Positions 26,001 through 39,866 of a stretch of DNA of 64,000 bases are shown here, piece by piece. The notes beneath the pieces are model-generated. The model ran no database searches. It had not been told where the DNA came from and saw only the letters and a list, made by a program, of their open reading frames with translations. Every line of letters begins with the position of its first letter. Position 1 is the stretch's first letter. The DNA lies in the NCBI GenBank assembly GCA_022749755.1, contig CM040443.1:6549191-6613190 (forward strand), in the 5' to 3' direction. Source of the DNA: Azadirachta indica. Lineage: Eukaryota > Streptophyta > Magnoliopsida > Sapindales > Meliaceae. Both the position numbers and the translations under genes were made by a program.

Positions 26001-29000
26001 GGAAGATTTCTTCTTAATGACAGAGAAATTATTATTACGCTTGAAAATCTCTCAATTTGACTAAAAATTTCTTCAATACAATTAAAAACATCATCAAAAT
26101 GGCTGAAAATGAATTTACTGTGGCTTATTGAAATTTTATTTAATATAACAGAAAATTTCTTCCTTACGACGAAACAATTCTTCATCATAATGAAAAATTT
26201 CTTCCTAATGACAAAAGAATTATTGTTACGCTTGAAAATCTCTCTATTCAACTAAAAAACTCTTCAACACGGCTGAAAACATTGTCAAAATAGATGAAAA
26301 TATTTTCAATACAACTTACTGAAAATTTATTCAATATGATAGAAAATTTCTTCCTTGCTACAAAACAGTTCTTCATCATGACAAAAAAATTTCTTCCCAA
26401 CGACAGAACAATTACTCATGCGCGTGAAAATATTTTCAATATAACTAAAAACATCATTAACAGGGCTGAAAATATCTTCCATACGGCTTAATAAAATTTA
26501 TTCAACGTGATAGAATATTTCTTTAATACGACTAAACAATTTTTCATCACGACGGAAGATTTCTTCATAACAATTAAATAAAAATTATTCTTACATCTAA
26601 AACTCTCTGTACATAACTAAAAATCTCGTCAATGCAGCTAAAAACATCATCAACATACCCGAAAATGTCTTCCATGTGACTTCCTAAAAATTTATTCAAT
26701 ATGACAGAAAATTTTTCTTCATTACACTAAACCATTCTTCATCACGATGAAAGATTTTTTGCTAACGACTGACAAATTATTTTTACGCCTAAAGATCTCT
26801 CTACACGACTAAAAATATTGTCAATACGACTAAAAAAAAATTCATCAACATTGCCAAAAATGTATTTCATACGGCTTACTAAAAATTTATTCAAAATGAC
26901 AGAAAATTTTTTCCTTACGACTAAACAATTCTTTATCATGATAGAAGATTTCTTCTTAACGACTGAAAAATTATTATTACACCTAAAAATCTTCCTACAC
27001 GATTGAAAATCTCTTCCATACAGTTGAAAACATCATCAAAATATCCAAAATTGCCTTCCATATGGCTTACAAAAAATTTATTCAATATGATATAAGATTT
27101 CTTCCTTACGACTAAATAATTCTTCACCACGATGGAAAATTTCTTCCTAACAACTAAAGAATTATACTTACGCCTGAAACTCTCTCTATATAACTGAAAG
27201 TCTCATCAACACGACTAAAAACAATATCAACATAGCCGTAAATGCCTTCCATACAGCTTACTAAAAATTTATTCAATATGACAAAAGGTTTCTTCCTTAT
27301 GACTAAATAATTATTTGTTACGACAGAAGATTTCTTTTTATACTATTGAAAATCTCTCTATTCGACTAAAAATCTCTTTAATATGGCTGAAAACATCGTC
27401 AAAATGGCTAAAAATGAGTTCAGTATAGCTTATTGAAAATTTATTCCATACGCAGAAGATTTCGTCCTCACAACGAAACAAGTCTTCATCACAACGAAAG
27501 ATTTCTTCGTGACGACAAAAGAATTATTCTTATACCTCAAAATCTCTCCACACAATTGAAAATATATTCAATGCAGCTAAAAACATCATGAAAATGGCTG
27601 AAAATGTCTTCAATACGACTTACTAAAAATTTATTCAATATAACAGAAGATTTCTTTCTCACACCGAAACAATTCTTCATCACGTCGAAAGATTTCTTCC
27701 TAACGACAGAAGAATTATTCTTACATCTCAAAATCTCTCCACACAATTGAATATATATTCAATGCAACTGAAAACATCATCAACATGGTTGAAAATGTCT
27801 TCCATAGGGCTTCCAAAAAGTTTATTCAATATAATAGAAAATTTTTTCCTTACGACTAAACAATTATTCATTACGATGAAAAATGTCTTCCTAATGATTG
27901 AAGAATTATTTTTACGTCTAAAAATCTCTATACATGACTGAAAATCTCTTTAATACGACTGAAAATATCATAAACATGGCCGAAAATGTCTTTTATACGA
28001 CTTATTAAAAATTTATTCAAGATGACACAGATTTATTTTTTACGACTAAATATTTCTTCATCACGATAGAAAATTTCTTTTTAACGACTGAAAAATTATT
28101 TTTACCTCTAAAAATCTCTCTACACAACTGAAAATTTCTTCAATACTGCTGAAAACATCATCAATATGTCCGAAATTGTCTTCCATAAGGCCTCCTAAAA
28201 ATTTATTTAATATGATAAAAGATTTCTTCTCACGACTAAATAATTCTTCATCACGATAAAAGAATTATATTTAATAACTAAAGAATTATTCTTATGCCGA
28301 TAAATATCTCTACACGACTGAAAATCTCATCAATACGATTAAAAACATCATTAACAAAGCCAAAAATATCTTCCGCACGGTTTACTAAAAATTTATTCAA
28401 TATGACAGAAGATTTCTTCCTCACAACTAAACAATTATTCATCAGGACGAAAGATTTCTTCCTAATGACTGAAAAATTATTCTTACCCCTCTAAATACCT
28501 CAACATGACTAAAAATCTAGTCAATACGGCTGAAAACATCATTAACATGGACAAAAATTTCTTTCATACAGCTTACTAAAAATTTATTCAATATAACAGA
28601 ACATTTTTTCCTCAAAATTTCTCTACACAATTGAAAATATATTCAATACAGCAGAAAACATCATCAACATGGCTGAAAAAGTCATTCATACGGCTTCCAA
28701 AAAATTTATTTAATATAATAGAAGATTTCTTACTTAGGACTAAATAATTTACTCATCATGATGGAAGATTTCTTCCTAACGACCAAAGAATTATTCTTAC
28801 GCTTAAAAATCTCTGTACACGACTAAAAATCTCTTCAATAAAATTGAAAACATCATCAACATGGCTAAAAATGTGTTCTATATGGCTTACCAAATATTTA
28901 TTCAATACGACAGAATATTTCTTACAAACGACTGAAATACTCGTTAAATGACTGAAATTCTGTTCAATACGGCTGAAAACATCATCAATATGACCGATAA

Positions 29001-32000
29001 TATCTTTCATACGGCTTACAACAAATTTATTAAATATGACAGAATATTTATTCTTCTTGACTAAATAATTCTTCATCACAAAGGAAGATTATTTCTTCAT
29101 GAGAACGGCAGAATTATTCTTACGCCTCCAAATATCTCTACACGACTGAAAATCTCATTAATACGACTAAAAATATCATTAACATGATCGAAAATGTCTT
29201 TCATACAACTTATTAAAAATTTATTCAATATGACAAAAAATTTCTTCCTCACGACTAAACAATTCCTCATCACAACGGATGAATTTTTGCTAACGACTGA
29301 AGAATTATTCTTACGACTAAAACAATATTTAAACAAGTGAAATCTCTTCAATACGGCTGAAAACATCAATAACATGGCCAAAAATATCTTCCATATAACT
29401 TATAAAAAATTTTTTCAATATGATAGAAGATTTCCTCTTCACAACTAAATAATTATTCTTCACGACGGAAGATTTACTCCTAAACATTGAAGCACTATTC
29501 TTACACCTCAAATCTCTTTACACGATTGAAAATCTGTTCAATACAACTAAAAATATCATCAACATGATAAAAAATGTCATCTATACGACTTCCAAAAAAT
29601 TTATTTAATATGATAGATGATTTTTTCCTTACAACTAAATAATTCTTCATCACAACGGATGATTTCTTGCTAATGACTGAAAAATTATTCTTATGCCTCA
29701 AAATCTCTCTACACGACTGAAACCCTCTTCAATACAGCAGAAAACATCATTAACATAACCGAAAATGTCTTCCATACGACTTACAAAAAATTTATTCAAT
29801 ATAACAGAAGATTTCTTCCTCGCGACTAAACTATTCTTCATCACGATAGAAGATTTCTTCCTAACGACTGAAGAATTATTCTTACGCCTGAAATATCTCT
29901 ACACGACTGAAAATCTCTTCAATATGGCTAAAAACATCATTAACATAACTAAAAATATCTTCCATATGGCTTACTAAAAACTTATTTAATATGATAGAAA
30001 ATTTCTTCTTTACGACCAAACAATTATTCATCACGACGAAAGATTTCCCCCTAACGACTGAAAAATTATTCGTACGCCTTAAAATTCATCTCCATGACTA
30101 AAAATCTATTCAATACCACTGAGAACATCATCAACATGTCCGAAAATATCTTTCATATGGTTTACTGAAGATTTATTCAATAGGGCAGAAGAATTTTTCC
30201 TCATGACTAAACAATTCTTCATCACGACAGCATATTTCTTACTAACAATAAAAGAATTATTTTTATGCCTAAAAATCTCTCTACATGACTGAAAATCTCT
30301 TCAATACGGCTGGAAACATCATTAACATGGCCAAAAGTATTTTCCACACGACTTACTAAAAATATATTCAATATGAAAGAAGATTTATTTCTTATTATTA
30401 AACAATTCTTCATCATGACGGACAATTTCTTCATTACGACTAAACAATACGGCTGAAAACATCAACAACATGGCCAAAAATGTTTTTCATACGACTTACT
30501 AAAAATTTATTCAACATGACAAAAGATTTCTTCCTTATAACTAAACAATTCTTCATCATGACGGAAGATTACTTCCTAACAACTGAAGAAGAATTATTCT
30601 TACATTTGAAGTAGTTTTTAAAAGATTAAAAATCTTTTCAATACGACTGAAAACATCATCAACATGACCTAAAAGGTCTTTCATTCAGCTTATAAAAAAC
30701 TTATTCAATATGACAGTAAATTTCTTCATTACGACTAAATAATTATTCATTACGACGAAAAATTTTATCCTAATAACTGAAACATTATTCTTATGCATAA
30801 AACTCTTTCTAAACAACTGAAAATCTCTTTAATACTGCTGAAAACATCATCAATATAACCGAAAATATCTTCCATACGACTTATTAAAAATTTATTCAAT
30901 ATTACGGAAAAATTATTCCTTACTACTAAACAATTTTTCATCACGATAGAAGATTTCTTCCTAATCACTGAAGAATGATTCTTACGCCTCAAAATCTCTC
31001 TACACGACTGAAAATTCGTTCAATACAGTTAAAGAATGATTCTTACTCCTACAACTCAGCCTAAATGACTGAAAATTTATTCAATACTGTTGAAACATCA
31101 TCAACATGGCAGAAAATGTCTTTCATACGGCTTACTAAAAATTTGTTCAAATATGCAAGAAGATTTCTTCTTTACAACCAAACAATTCTTTATCGCGACA
31201 AAAAAAATTTTCTTAACGATTGAAAAATTATTCTTGTATTTGAAAATATCTCTACATGACTGAAAATCTCTTCAATACCACTGAAAACCTCGTCAACATA
31301 GCTGAAAATGACTTTAACACGGCCTACTAAAAATTTATTCAATATCACTAAAGACTTTTTCTTGACGACTAATAATGACTGAAGATTTACTCTTATACTT
31401 GAAAATCTATTGTATACAGCTGAAAACCTTTTCAATATCACTGAAAAACTCATCGATAGAGCTAAAAATATCTTCAACATGTCTTACCAAAAATTTATTC
31501 AATATGACTACAAATTTCTTCCTTACGACTAAAGATTTTTTTCCTAACGATTGAATATTCATTCTTACGACTGAACATCTCTTGTATGCGACTGAAAATC
31601 ACTTCAATACCACTAAAAAACACACCAATAAGGTTGAAAATGTCGTCAATATAGATTACCAAAAATTTATTCAATATGACTGAAGATTTCTTCCTTACAG
31701 CTGAACATTTCTTCCTAATGACTAATTATTTCTTTTCACGACTAAATATTTCCTCCTAACAACTGAAGATTTACTCTTACACCTCAAAATTTCTTGTATA
31801 CAGTTGAAAATCTCTTCAATATCACTGAAAAAAACTCATCAATAAGGCAGAAATTATCTTCAATATAACTCACCAAAAATTTTTTCAATATGACAGAATA
31901 TTTCTTTTTTGCGATTGAACATTTCTTTCAAACGACTAAAGATTTCTTATAATGACTGAATATTTATTTTTGCACCTAAAAATCTCTTGTATATAACCGA

Positions 32001-35000
32001 AAACCTCATCAATATCACTAAAAAGCTCATCAATAAGGCAAACAATGGCTTCAATAAGATTTATTAAAAATTTATTCAATATAACTGAGATTTCGTTTCT
32101 CACGACTAAACATTTTTTCCTTACAACTAAAGATTTCTTCTTAACGACTGAATATTTATTCTTACACCTAAAAATATCTTGTATGTGATTGAAAACCTCT
32201 TCAATATCACTGAAAAACTTATCAATAAGGATAAAAATGTCTTCAACATAACTTACCAAGAATTTATTCAACATGACTGAAGATTTATTCCTTACGACTA
32301 AACATTTCTTGCTCACGACTAAAGATTTTTTCCCAACGATTGAAAATTTACGCTTATGCCTAAAAATCTCTTATATATGACTGAAAACCTCTACAATATC
32401 ACTGAAAACTCATCAATAAGAATAAAAATGTCTTAAATATGGTTTATCAAAAATTTATTTAATATAACCGAGAATTTTGTTACGACTGAACACTTCTTTC
32501 TTACGATTAAAGATTTCTTCCTAACGACTAAAGATTTATTTTTACGCCTGAAAATCTTTTGTATAAAACTGAAAGCCTCTTCAAAATCGATGGAAAGCTC
32601 ATCAAAAAGGCAGAAAATGGCTTCAATATGGTTTACTAAAATTTCATTCAACATTACTTAAAATTGCTACCTTACAATTAAATATTTCTTTCTCATGATT
32701 AAAAATTTCTTCCTAACAACTGAATATTTAATGTTACGCCTGAAAATCTCTTATATATGGATGAAAACCTCTTCAATATCACTGAAAAACTCACCAATAA
32801 GGGTAAAAGAGTCTTCAATATAGCTTACTAAAAGTTTATTCAACATGATTGAATATTTCTTCTTTACGACTGAACATTTCTTCCTCACAACTAAAGATTT
32901 CTTCCTAACGACTGAAGATCTAGTCTTACGCCTAAAAATCTCTTCTCTACAACTGAAAACCTCTTCAATATCACTGAAAAACTTATCAATAAGGCTGAAA
33001 ATATCTTCAATATCATTTAGCAAAAATTTATTCGATATGATTGAAGATTTCTTCATTACAACTGAACATTTCTCCCTCACAACCAAAGATTTCTTCTTCG
33101 TGACTGAACATTTCTTCCTACGATTGAAAACCTATTCAATACCACTGAAAAACTCATCAATAAGGTTGAAAATGTCTTCAATATGCCTTACCAAAAATTT
33201 ATTTGACATGACTGAAGATTTTTTTGTTGCAACTGAACATTTATTCCTCATGACTAAAGATTTCTTCCTAAAGATTGAAAATTTATTCTTACTACTAAAA
33301 ACCTCTTCAATATTACTGAAAAACTAATTAATAAGGCTAAAAATATCTTCAAAATAGCTTACAAAAAATTTTTTGAGCATGATTAAAGATTTCTTCCTAA
33401 CGACTGAACATTCCTTCCTTAGAATTAAAGACTTTTTGCTAAAGACTGAGGATTTATTCTTATATCTAAAAATCTCTTATATACAATTGAAAACATCTTC
33501 AATATCATTGAAAAACTTATCAAAAAAACTAACAATGTCTTCAATATGGCTTACTAAAAATATGACTGAAGATTTCTTCATTACGGCTAAATATATCTTC
33601 CATACGACTAAAAGTTTCTTTCTAACGGCTGAAGCTTTACTATTACGACTAAAAATCTTTTCTATACAACTAAAAAACTCATCAATATGACTAAAACTAT
33701 CTTCAATATGACTTACTGAAAGTTTATTCAACACGACTGAAAATTTCTTTCTTATAACTGAACAATTCTTCCTTACAATTGAAGATTTCTTCATAACAAT
33801 TGAAGATTAATTCTTTCACCTGAAAATATCTTCTATATGACTAAAAATCTCTTCAATACGATTGAAAACTTCTTCAATAAAACTAAAAATATCTTCAACA
33901 TAACTTATGAAAAATTTATTCAATATAGCTGAAGATTTCTTACTCATGACTGAACATTTCTTCCTTACAACAAGAGATTTCTTCTTAAGAACTAAACATT
34001 TATTGTTTACGCCAGAAAATCATTTCTATACGACGGAAAATCTCTTAAATATGAATAAAAAATTCTTGATCATGGCTGAAAATGTCTTCATCACAACATA
34101 TTAAAAATTTATTCAATATGATTGAAAATTTTCCTCTTACAACTGAAGATTTTTTGCCAACGATTTAAGATTTATTTTTATGACTAAAAATTTATTTTAT
34201 ATGACTAAAAATATCTTCAATACAATTGAAAAACTCATCAATATGGCTAAAAATGTCTTCAATATAGCTTGTTAAAAATTGATTTAATGTGACTAAAGAT
34301 TTCCCACTTGCAACTGAACAATTCTCACTTACGAGTAAAGATTTATTCTTACGATAGAAAATATCTTCAATACAATTAAAAACTCATTAATACGGCTTAC
34401 TGAAAATTTATTCAATATGGTTATAGATTTGTTCTTTATGACTGAACAATTCTTTCGCATGACTGAAAATTTCTTTTTAACGACTGAAGATTTATTCTTT
34501 ACGCTTGAAAATGTCTTTGATACAATTGAAAATCTCCTCAATATGACTGAAAAACTCATCAATGTGGCTGAAAATGCTTTCAACATGACTTACTAAGTTT
34601 ATTCAATATAATTGAAGATTTCTTCCAATGATTGAACAATTCTTCTTTGTGGTCAAATATTTCTTCTTAACAACTAAAAATTTATTCTTTACACTTGAAA
34701 ATCTTTTCTATACGATTGAAAATCTTTTCAATACGACTGTAAAACTCAACAATATGGCTGAAAATGTGGTCAATATGGCTTACAGAAAATTTATTCAATA
34801 TAACTGAAGGTTTCTTCCTTACAACTGAACAATTCTTCCTTGCGACTTAAAATTTATTTATAACGACTGAAAATTTATTTTTACGCTTGAAAATCTCTTC
34901 TATATGACTAAAAATCTCTTCAATACAACTGAAAAAATTTTTCTATTTGACTAAAAGTCTCCTTAATACAACTAAAAAACTCATCAATATGGCTGAGATT

Positions 35001-36746
35001 ACAACTGAACAATTCTTCCTTGTGACTTAAGATTTCTTTATAACAACTAAAAATTTATTTTTACACTTGAAAATATCTTCTGTATGACTAAAAATCTCTT
35101 CAATACAACTGAAAAATTTTTTCTATCCGACTGAAAGTCTCCTCAATACAATTGAAAAACTCATCAATATGGCTAAAACCATTTTCAATATATCTTACTG
35201 AAAATTTGTTCAATATAACTGAAAATTTTTTTTTAACGAATGAATAATTCTTCTTTACGACTGAAGATTTCTTTCTACTGATTGAAAATTTATTCTTACG
35301 GCTGAAATTTCTTCTATACTACTGAAAATATCTTTAATACGATTGAAAAACTCATCAATAAGGCTGAAAATGTTTTTAATATGGCTAACTAAGATTTTAC
35401 ACATGAAAATCTTTTCTATATGACTGAAAATTTCTTCAATATGACTGAAACACTCATCAATATGCCTGAAAATATTTTCAATATGGTTTACTGAAAATTT
35501 ATTTAATATAACTGATGATTTCTTTCTTATACTAAAAGTTTTTTCCTAACGACTGAAAATTTTTTCTATACCACTGAAAATATCTTTAATATGATTGAAA
35601 AACTCATCAATATGACTAACTGAAAATTTATTCAATATATTGAAAATTTCTTCCATACAACTGAATAATTCTTTCTTACAACTGAAGATTTTTTCTTAAC
35701 GATTGAAGTTTTATTCTTTATGCCTTAAAATCTTTTCTATGTGACTGAAAATTTTTTTCAATACGGCTGAAAAACTCATCAATATGGTTAAAAATATCTT
35801 TAATATGACTTACTGAAAATTTATTCAATATGATTGAAAATTTCTTCATTACGACTGAACAATTATTTTTTGCAACTAAAAATTTATTCTTACATCTGTA
35901 AATCTCTTTTATACGACTAAAAAACTCTTCAAAACAATTAAAAAACTCTTTAATACAACTAAAAAACTCTTCAATAAGGTTGAAAATATTTTCAATATAT
36001 CTTACTAAAAATTTATTAAATATAAGTAAAACTTTCTCCCTTACAACTGAACATTTCTTCCTTACGACTAAATATTTCTTCCTTACGACTAAAATTTCTT
36101 TCTAACGACTGAAAATTTATTCTTACGCCTGTAAATCTCTTCTATATATCTTATTAAGAATTTATTAAATATAACTAAAGATTACTCCCTTACAACCGAA
36201 CATTTCTTCCTTACAACTAAATATTTCTTCCTAATAAATGAAAATTTATTCTTTTACGCCTAAAAATCTATTCAATACAATTGTAAAACTCATCAGTATA
36301 ATTGAAAATGTCTCCAATATAATTTACTAAAAATTTATTCAATATGATTGAAAATCTTTTCCTTACGACTGAACATTTTTTTCTTATAACTAAAATTTTC
36401 TTCCTAACAACTGAAGATTTTTCTTTACGCCTGAAAATTTCTTTTATTCAATTGAAAGTCCCTTCAATACAACTGAAAAACTTATCAATATGGTTAAGAA
36501 TGTTTCCAATATGATTTATTGAAAATTTATTTAATATGATTAAAGATTTCTTCCTTACGACTGAATAATTCTTCCTTATAAATGAAGATTTCTTCATAAC
36601 GAGTAAAGATTTATTCATAAGATTGAAAATTTCTTTTATACAACTGAAAATATCTTTAATACAATTAAAAAGCTCATCCATATAGCTGAAAATATCTTAT
36701 TAAAAATTTATTCATTATGACTAAATATTTCTTCCTTACGACTGAA
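20091..36746 (-). repeat. Nested tandem satellite, right array (inverted copy)
   Basis: Reverse complement of the left array with the same monomer order and the same private variants. For example, the unit at 19674-19892 reappears on the minus strand at 20274-20492 with an identical translation, as does 9186-9413 at 30765-30992. Small differences include a 2-base difference that shifts the frame (12570 against 27604), longer A-runs at 26830, 25104 and 31806, and one substitution near 33596. The orientation of the units flips only at the palindrome centre. Confidence 0.9.
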
Positions 36747-37777
36747 CCCAAAATCCGAAACCTTGAACCTTAAACTTTAAACCCTAAACCCCGAACCCTG
36801 AAGCCTAAACCCTGAACCTGAAACTTGAAATCCAAAACCTAAAACTCAAAACCTGAAACCCTAAATAAAAACCCCAAACCTTAAATCTAAAATCCTAATG
36901 TTGAAACCTTGAACCCAAAACCCTGAATCCTGAACCCCAAATCCCAAATCTGAAACCCTAAAACCAAAATTCTAAACTCCAAACCTTGAACCCTGAATCT
37001 AAAACCTAAAATTCGAAAACCAAAACTCTAAATCCTGAACTCAAAACCTGAAACCCTTAATCCTGAACCCGAAACCTAAAATTCAAAATTTGAAACTTGA
37101 AATCCTAAACCGAAAACCTAAATCCTAAAACTCTAAATTAAAAACCTTAAACTCTAAACCTAAAACCCTAAGCTATAAACCCTAAACCTTGAACTATAAA
37201 CTCTTAACCCTAAACTCTAAACCCTGAACCTCAAACCTTGAACCCTGAACTTTACAACCTTAAACCCTAAACCCTGAAAAAAAACTAAACCCTAAATCTT
37301 AAACCCTAAACTCCAAACTCCAAACTCTAAACCTCAAACCCCAAATCCCAAACCTGAAATCCAAAATCCCAAACCCTAAACTTTGAACCCTGAACCGTGA
37401 ACCTACAACCCCAAACTTGAAACTTGAACCTAAAACCCCAAACCAGAAACTCCAAACCTAGAAAAACTAAACCCTAAACCCTTAAATACCCCAACCCTAA
37501 ACCCCAAACCTAAAGCCGAAACCCTTAACCTTGAATCTTGAGCCCTGAAACTAAAACCCCAAAACCCAAACACCAAGGCCGAAACCTAAAACCCCAAACC
37601 AAAAACTCGAAACTCAAAAGCCTAAACCCTAAAACCCAAAATTCAAACCCCAAACCCCAAACCCTAACCTTAACCCTAACCCTCATCCTTAAACATTAAA
37701 ATCCTAAACCCTCAAAACCCCTAAATGCTAACCCTAACCCTAACCCTCATCCTTAAACGTTAAAATCCTAAACCCCC
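36746..37777 (-). repeat. Degenerate telomere-like repeats, right arm, inner block
   Basis: Mirror of 2394-3425, read on + as AACCCTAAACCC-like motifs. The G-rich strand on the minus strand runs toward the palindrome centre, as on the left arm. The tandem duplication is preserved (about 37641-37769). Confidence 0.8.
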
Positions 37778-38320
37778 AAAATCACAATATCGGAGGTGAC
37801 GAATTGCGATTTGATTGACAGAAATGCGAACAATGAATTGAATCTTGTCATTGCAATAGAGGCATACATTGACGTGGTCAATCCCCATGTTGAAGATGTT
37901 GTGATAGATTCCGAGGTTACATATGATGCCACAACAAAGGTTCTAATATTGTCCATCGCAAACATGGCGAGAATGAATCATTTATAGAAACAAACGAAAA
38001 CTATCTAAATTATGTCCAGTCAGGGAGATGGAGATATGATTTAGTTCCACTTTTAGATATGAAATATTTTGTGGATACTTTAATGGCTAGTGAATTATTT
38101 GTAAACCATGAAAGAGTCTAATAAAAAATTATCATGCACAAGAAACAAGATATAATACGTCGCATTTATGCTCTCCTATCAAAAGAAAAGAGCTCTAAGG
38201 CAAGATATCTCGAACTAGATACATGGTGCTGAAATAGAGATTTTTGAAGAGAAAATTTTGGGGTAGTTTATGAGACATTAATGTTGGGCTTTCACCTTTG
38301 AATTTGTGGTTTTTGTGCCA
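37778..38320 (+). pseudogene. Coding-like relic between telomere-like blocks, right copy (unidentified)
   Basis: Inverted duplicate of 1851-2393. The first frame is open at 37796-37987 and the second at 37927-38121, where it ends at a TAA. The peptides are identical to those of the left copy, so the frameshift predates the palindrome or was copied with it. The product is unknown. Confidence 0.4.
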
Positions 38321-38462
38321 TAAAACCCTAAACCTCAAAGCCCCAAACCCCAAATCCTTATATCCAAAACCCCAAATTTCTAACCCTAAACTCCAAATCT
38401 CAAACCTTTAAGCTCTAAAACTCAAACCCTTAACCTCTAATCTTAAACCTTAAGCCTTAAAC
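38321..38462 (-). repeat. Degenerate telomere-like repeats, right arm, outer block
   Basis: Mirror of 1709-1850, seen on + as AAACCCTAAACCTC and CCCCAAACCCC variants. Confidence 0.7.
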
Positions 38463-39299
38463 TCATTAGTTCATTCATTAATCAAATAATCGATTGTCAA
38501 ATCAACATCAGTTGATTAACTTGTTGAACCCATTTAAATAACTTTACCCATTTGACCTATTTGATTAGTTTAACTCATTTAACTCATACGACGACCCATT
38601 TTGAACTAAGGTAGTATGCCAGCTTTTTAAAAATTAAAATAATGTATAACATAAATCAAGAAAATACAACATATATATATATATATATATAAAAGTTTGC
38701 ATTAAAGTTAAAAAGATATTAAGAAATGTATCAACAAGTCAACAAAAACATTAAAATGCAATAATCCAATTTTTAATGCATCAAGTCAATGAAATCATCA
38801 AAATATTGGGGTGTTATAGCTTGCCATCCTTTCAAATAAGACATAGAGCAATATAGAGAGCACTGATTATCAAAATACTCAAAAAATAATTTGAAAATAA
38901 TAAGTATGATAGAAATATAAATTTGAACAAGTAAAAAATAATAAAATTATCAAACTTGTCAATTGTTAGTTAAAGTATTTTTTTTAATGATAGAGTTGTA
39001 TGAATGGATAAATTAATTATATTTTCGGTGAGTTTTTCTAATTTGACACTTGTATTTGTTATATCAATTAGAAAAATACAAATATTAAGAAAGTAAAAAT
39101 AATAAAAATTTGTTAAATTAAAAATATTAAAAAGAAAAAATAAATTTCCAGATAAGGATTCAAGAAGTATTCAAATAGTTATTTTTTAAGAGTTATAAAT
39201 GTGTTATCGAGATGATGCGACACAATTATTGAAATAAATAATTACATTATAAATGGATTAGCAAGATAAATCTGAAAATTACGAACCCGTAAATTTAAT
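38463..39299. other. AT-rich non-coding stretch with (AT)10 microsatellite, right copy
   Basis: Inverted copy of 861-1708 with the AT tract at about 38671-38690. No gene is seen. Differences from the left copy are homopolymer lengths and one base inside a T/A run near 39152. Confidence 0.6.
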
Positions 39300-39866
39300 C
39301 CAACCAAAGCTTATAAATTTTTCCTTTTAGGTCGAGTAGGTGTCGGGCTGGTGGTCGCGTCTAAAATGGCGATCTCTACTTTCAAGTCGGCCGAATATTT
39401 TCCGCTCCCGCCAGAAGCGGACCTCTCAGTTCGAATCTTACATAAAATCCGGGCATAGGTTTAGCGTCAAGAAACCAAAATGGGTTTCTTTAAAGTTATA
39501 GCACGAAGCGGAGGTGACCACGTAAATCTTCGATTGTTCAGCTGTCTAAACAGTAAAAACGCAGCTGTCGACGAAGTAGCTTAGGTGTTGTGCTTTTACT
39601 TGACTTGATTTCAGCTGATTTGGTTCGATAATTGCTGGTTGTTTCGTTTATTATTATTAATTTTTTTTAATTTTTTCTATGGTCATCGTCCAGTTTGTTC
39701 ACGGAGAGATTGGTTCAAGATATTGTTTTAATTTACTTAGCGCAACAGTTGCTGGGAAAAATGGATGTTCTGCGATAAAACTTCACCACTGGCGATGTAG
39801 ACATACCGTGAGTTAACATCGTTTGCTGTTTGGTAAGGTCTTCTTCACTTTCTCATGCCCATTAAT
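39300..39866 (+). other. GC-richer flank with two short ORFs, right copy
   Basis: Mirror of the left flank: ORFs at 39366-39458 (30 codons) and 39679-39816 (45 codons) on the plus strand. It lies downstream of the myosin gene and is convergent with it. No family is recognised and no splice model was convincing. Confidence 0.3.

Noticed and set aside
3425..36746. CRISPR-like array of short repeats
   Set aside because: Subunits are contiguous with no unique spacers, are diverged, and sit in a plant nuclear genome; this is a satellite.
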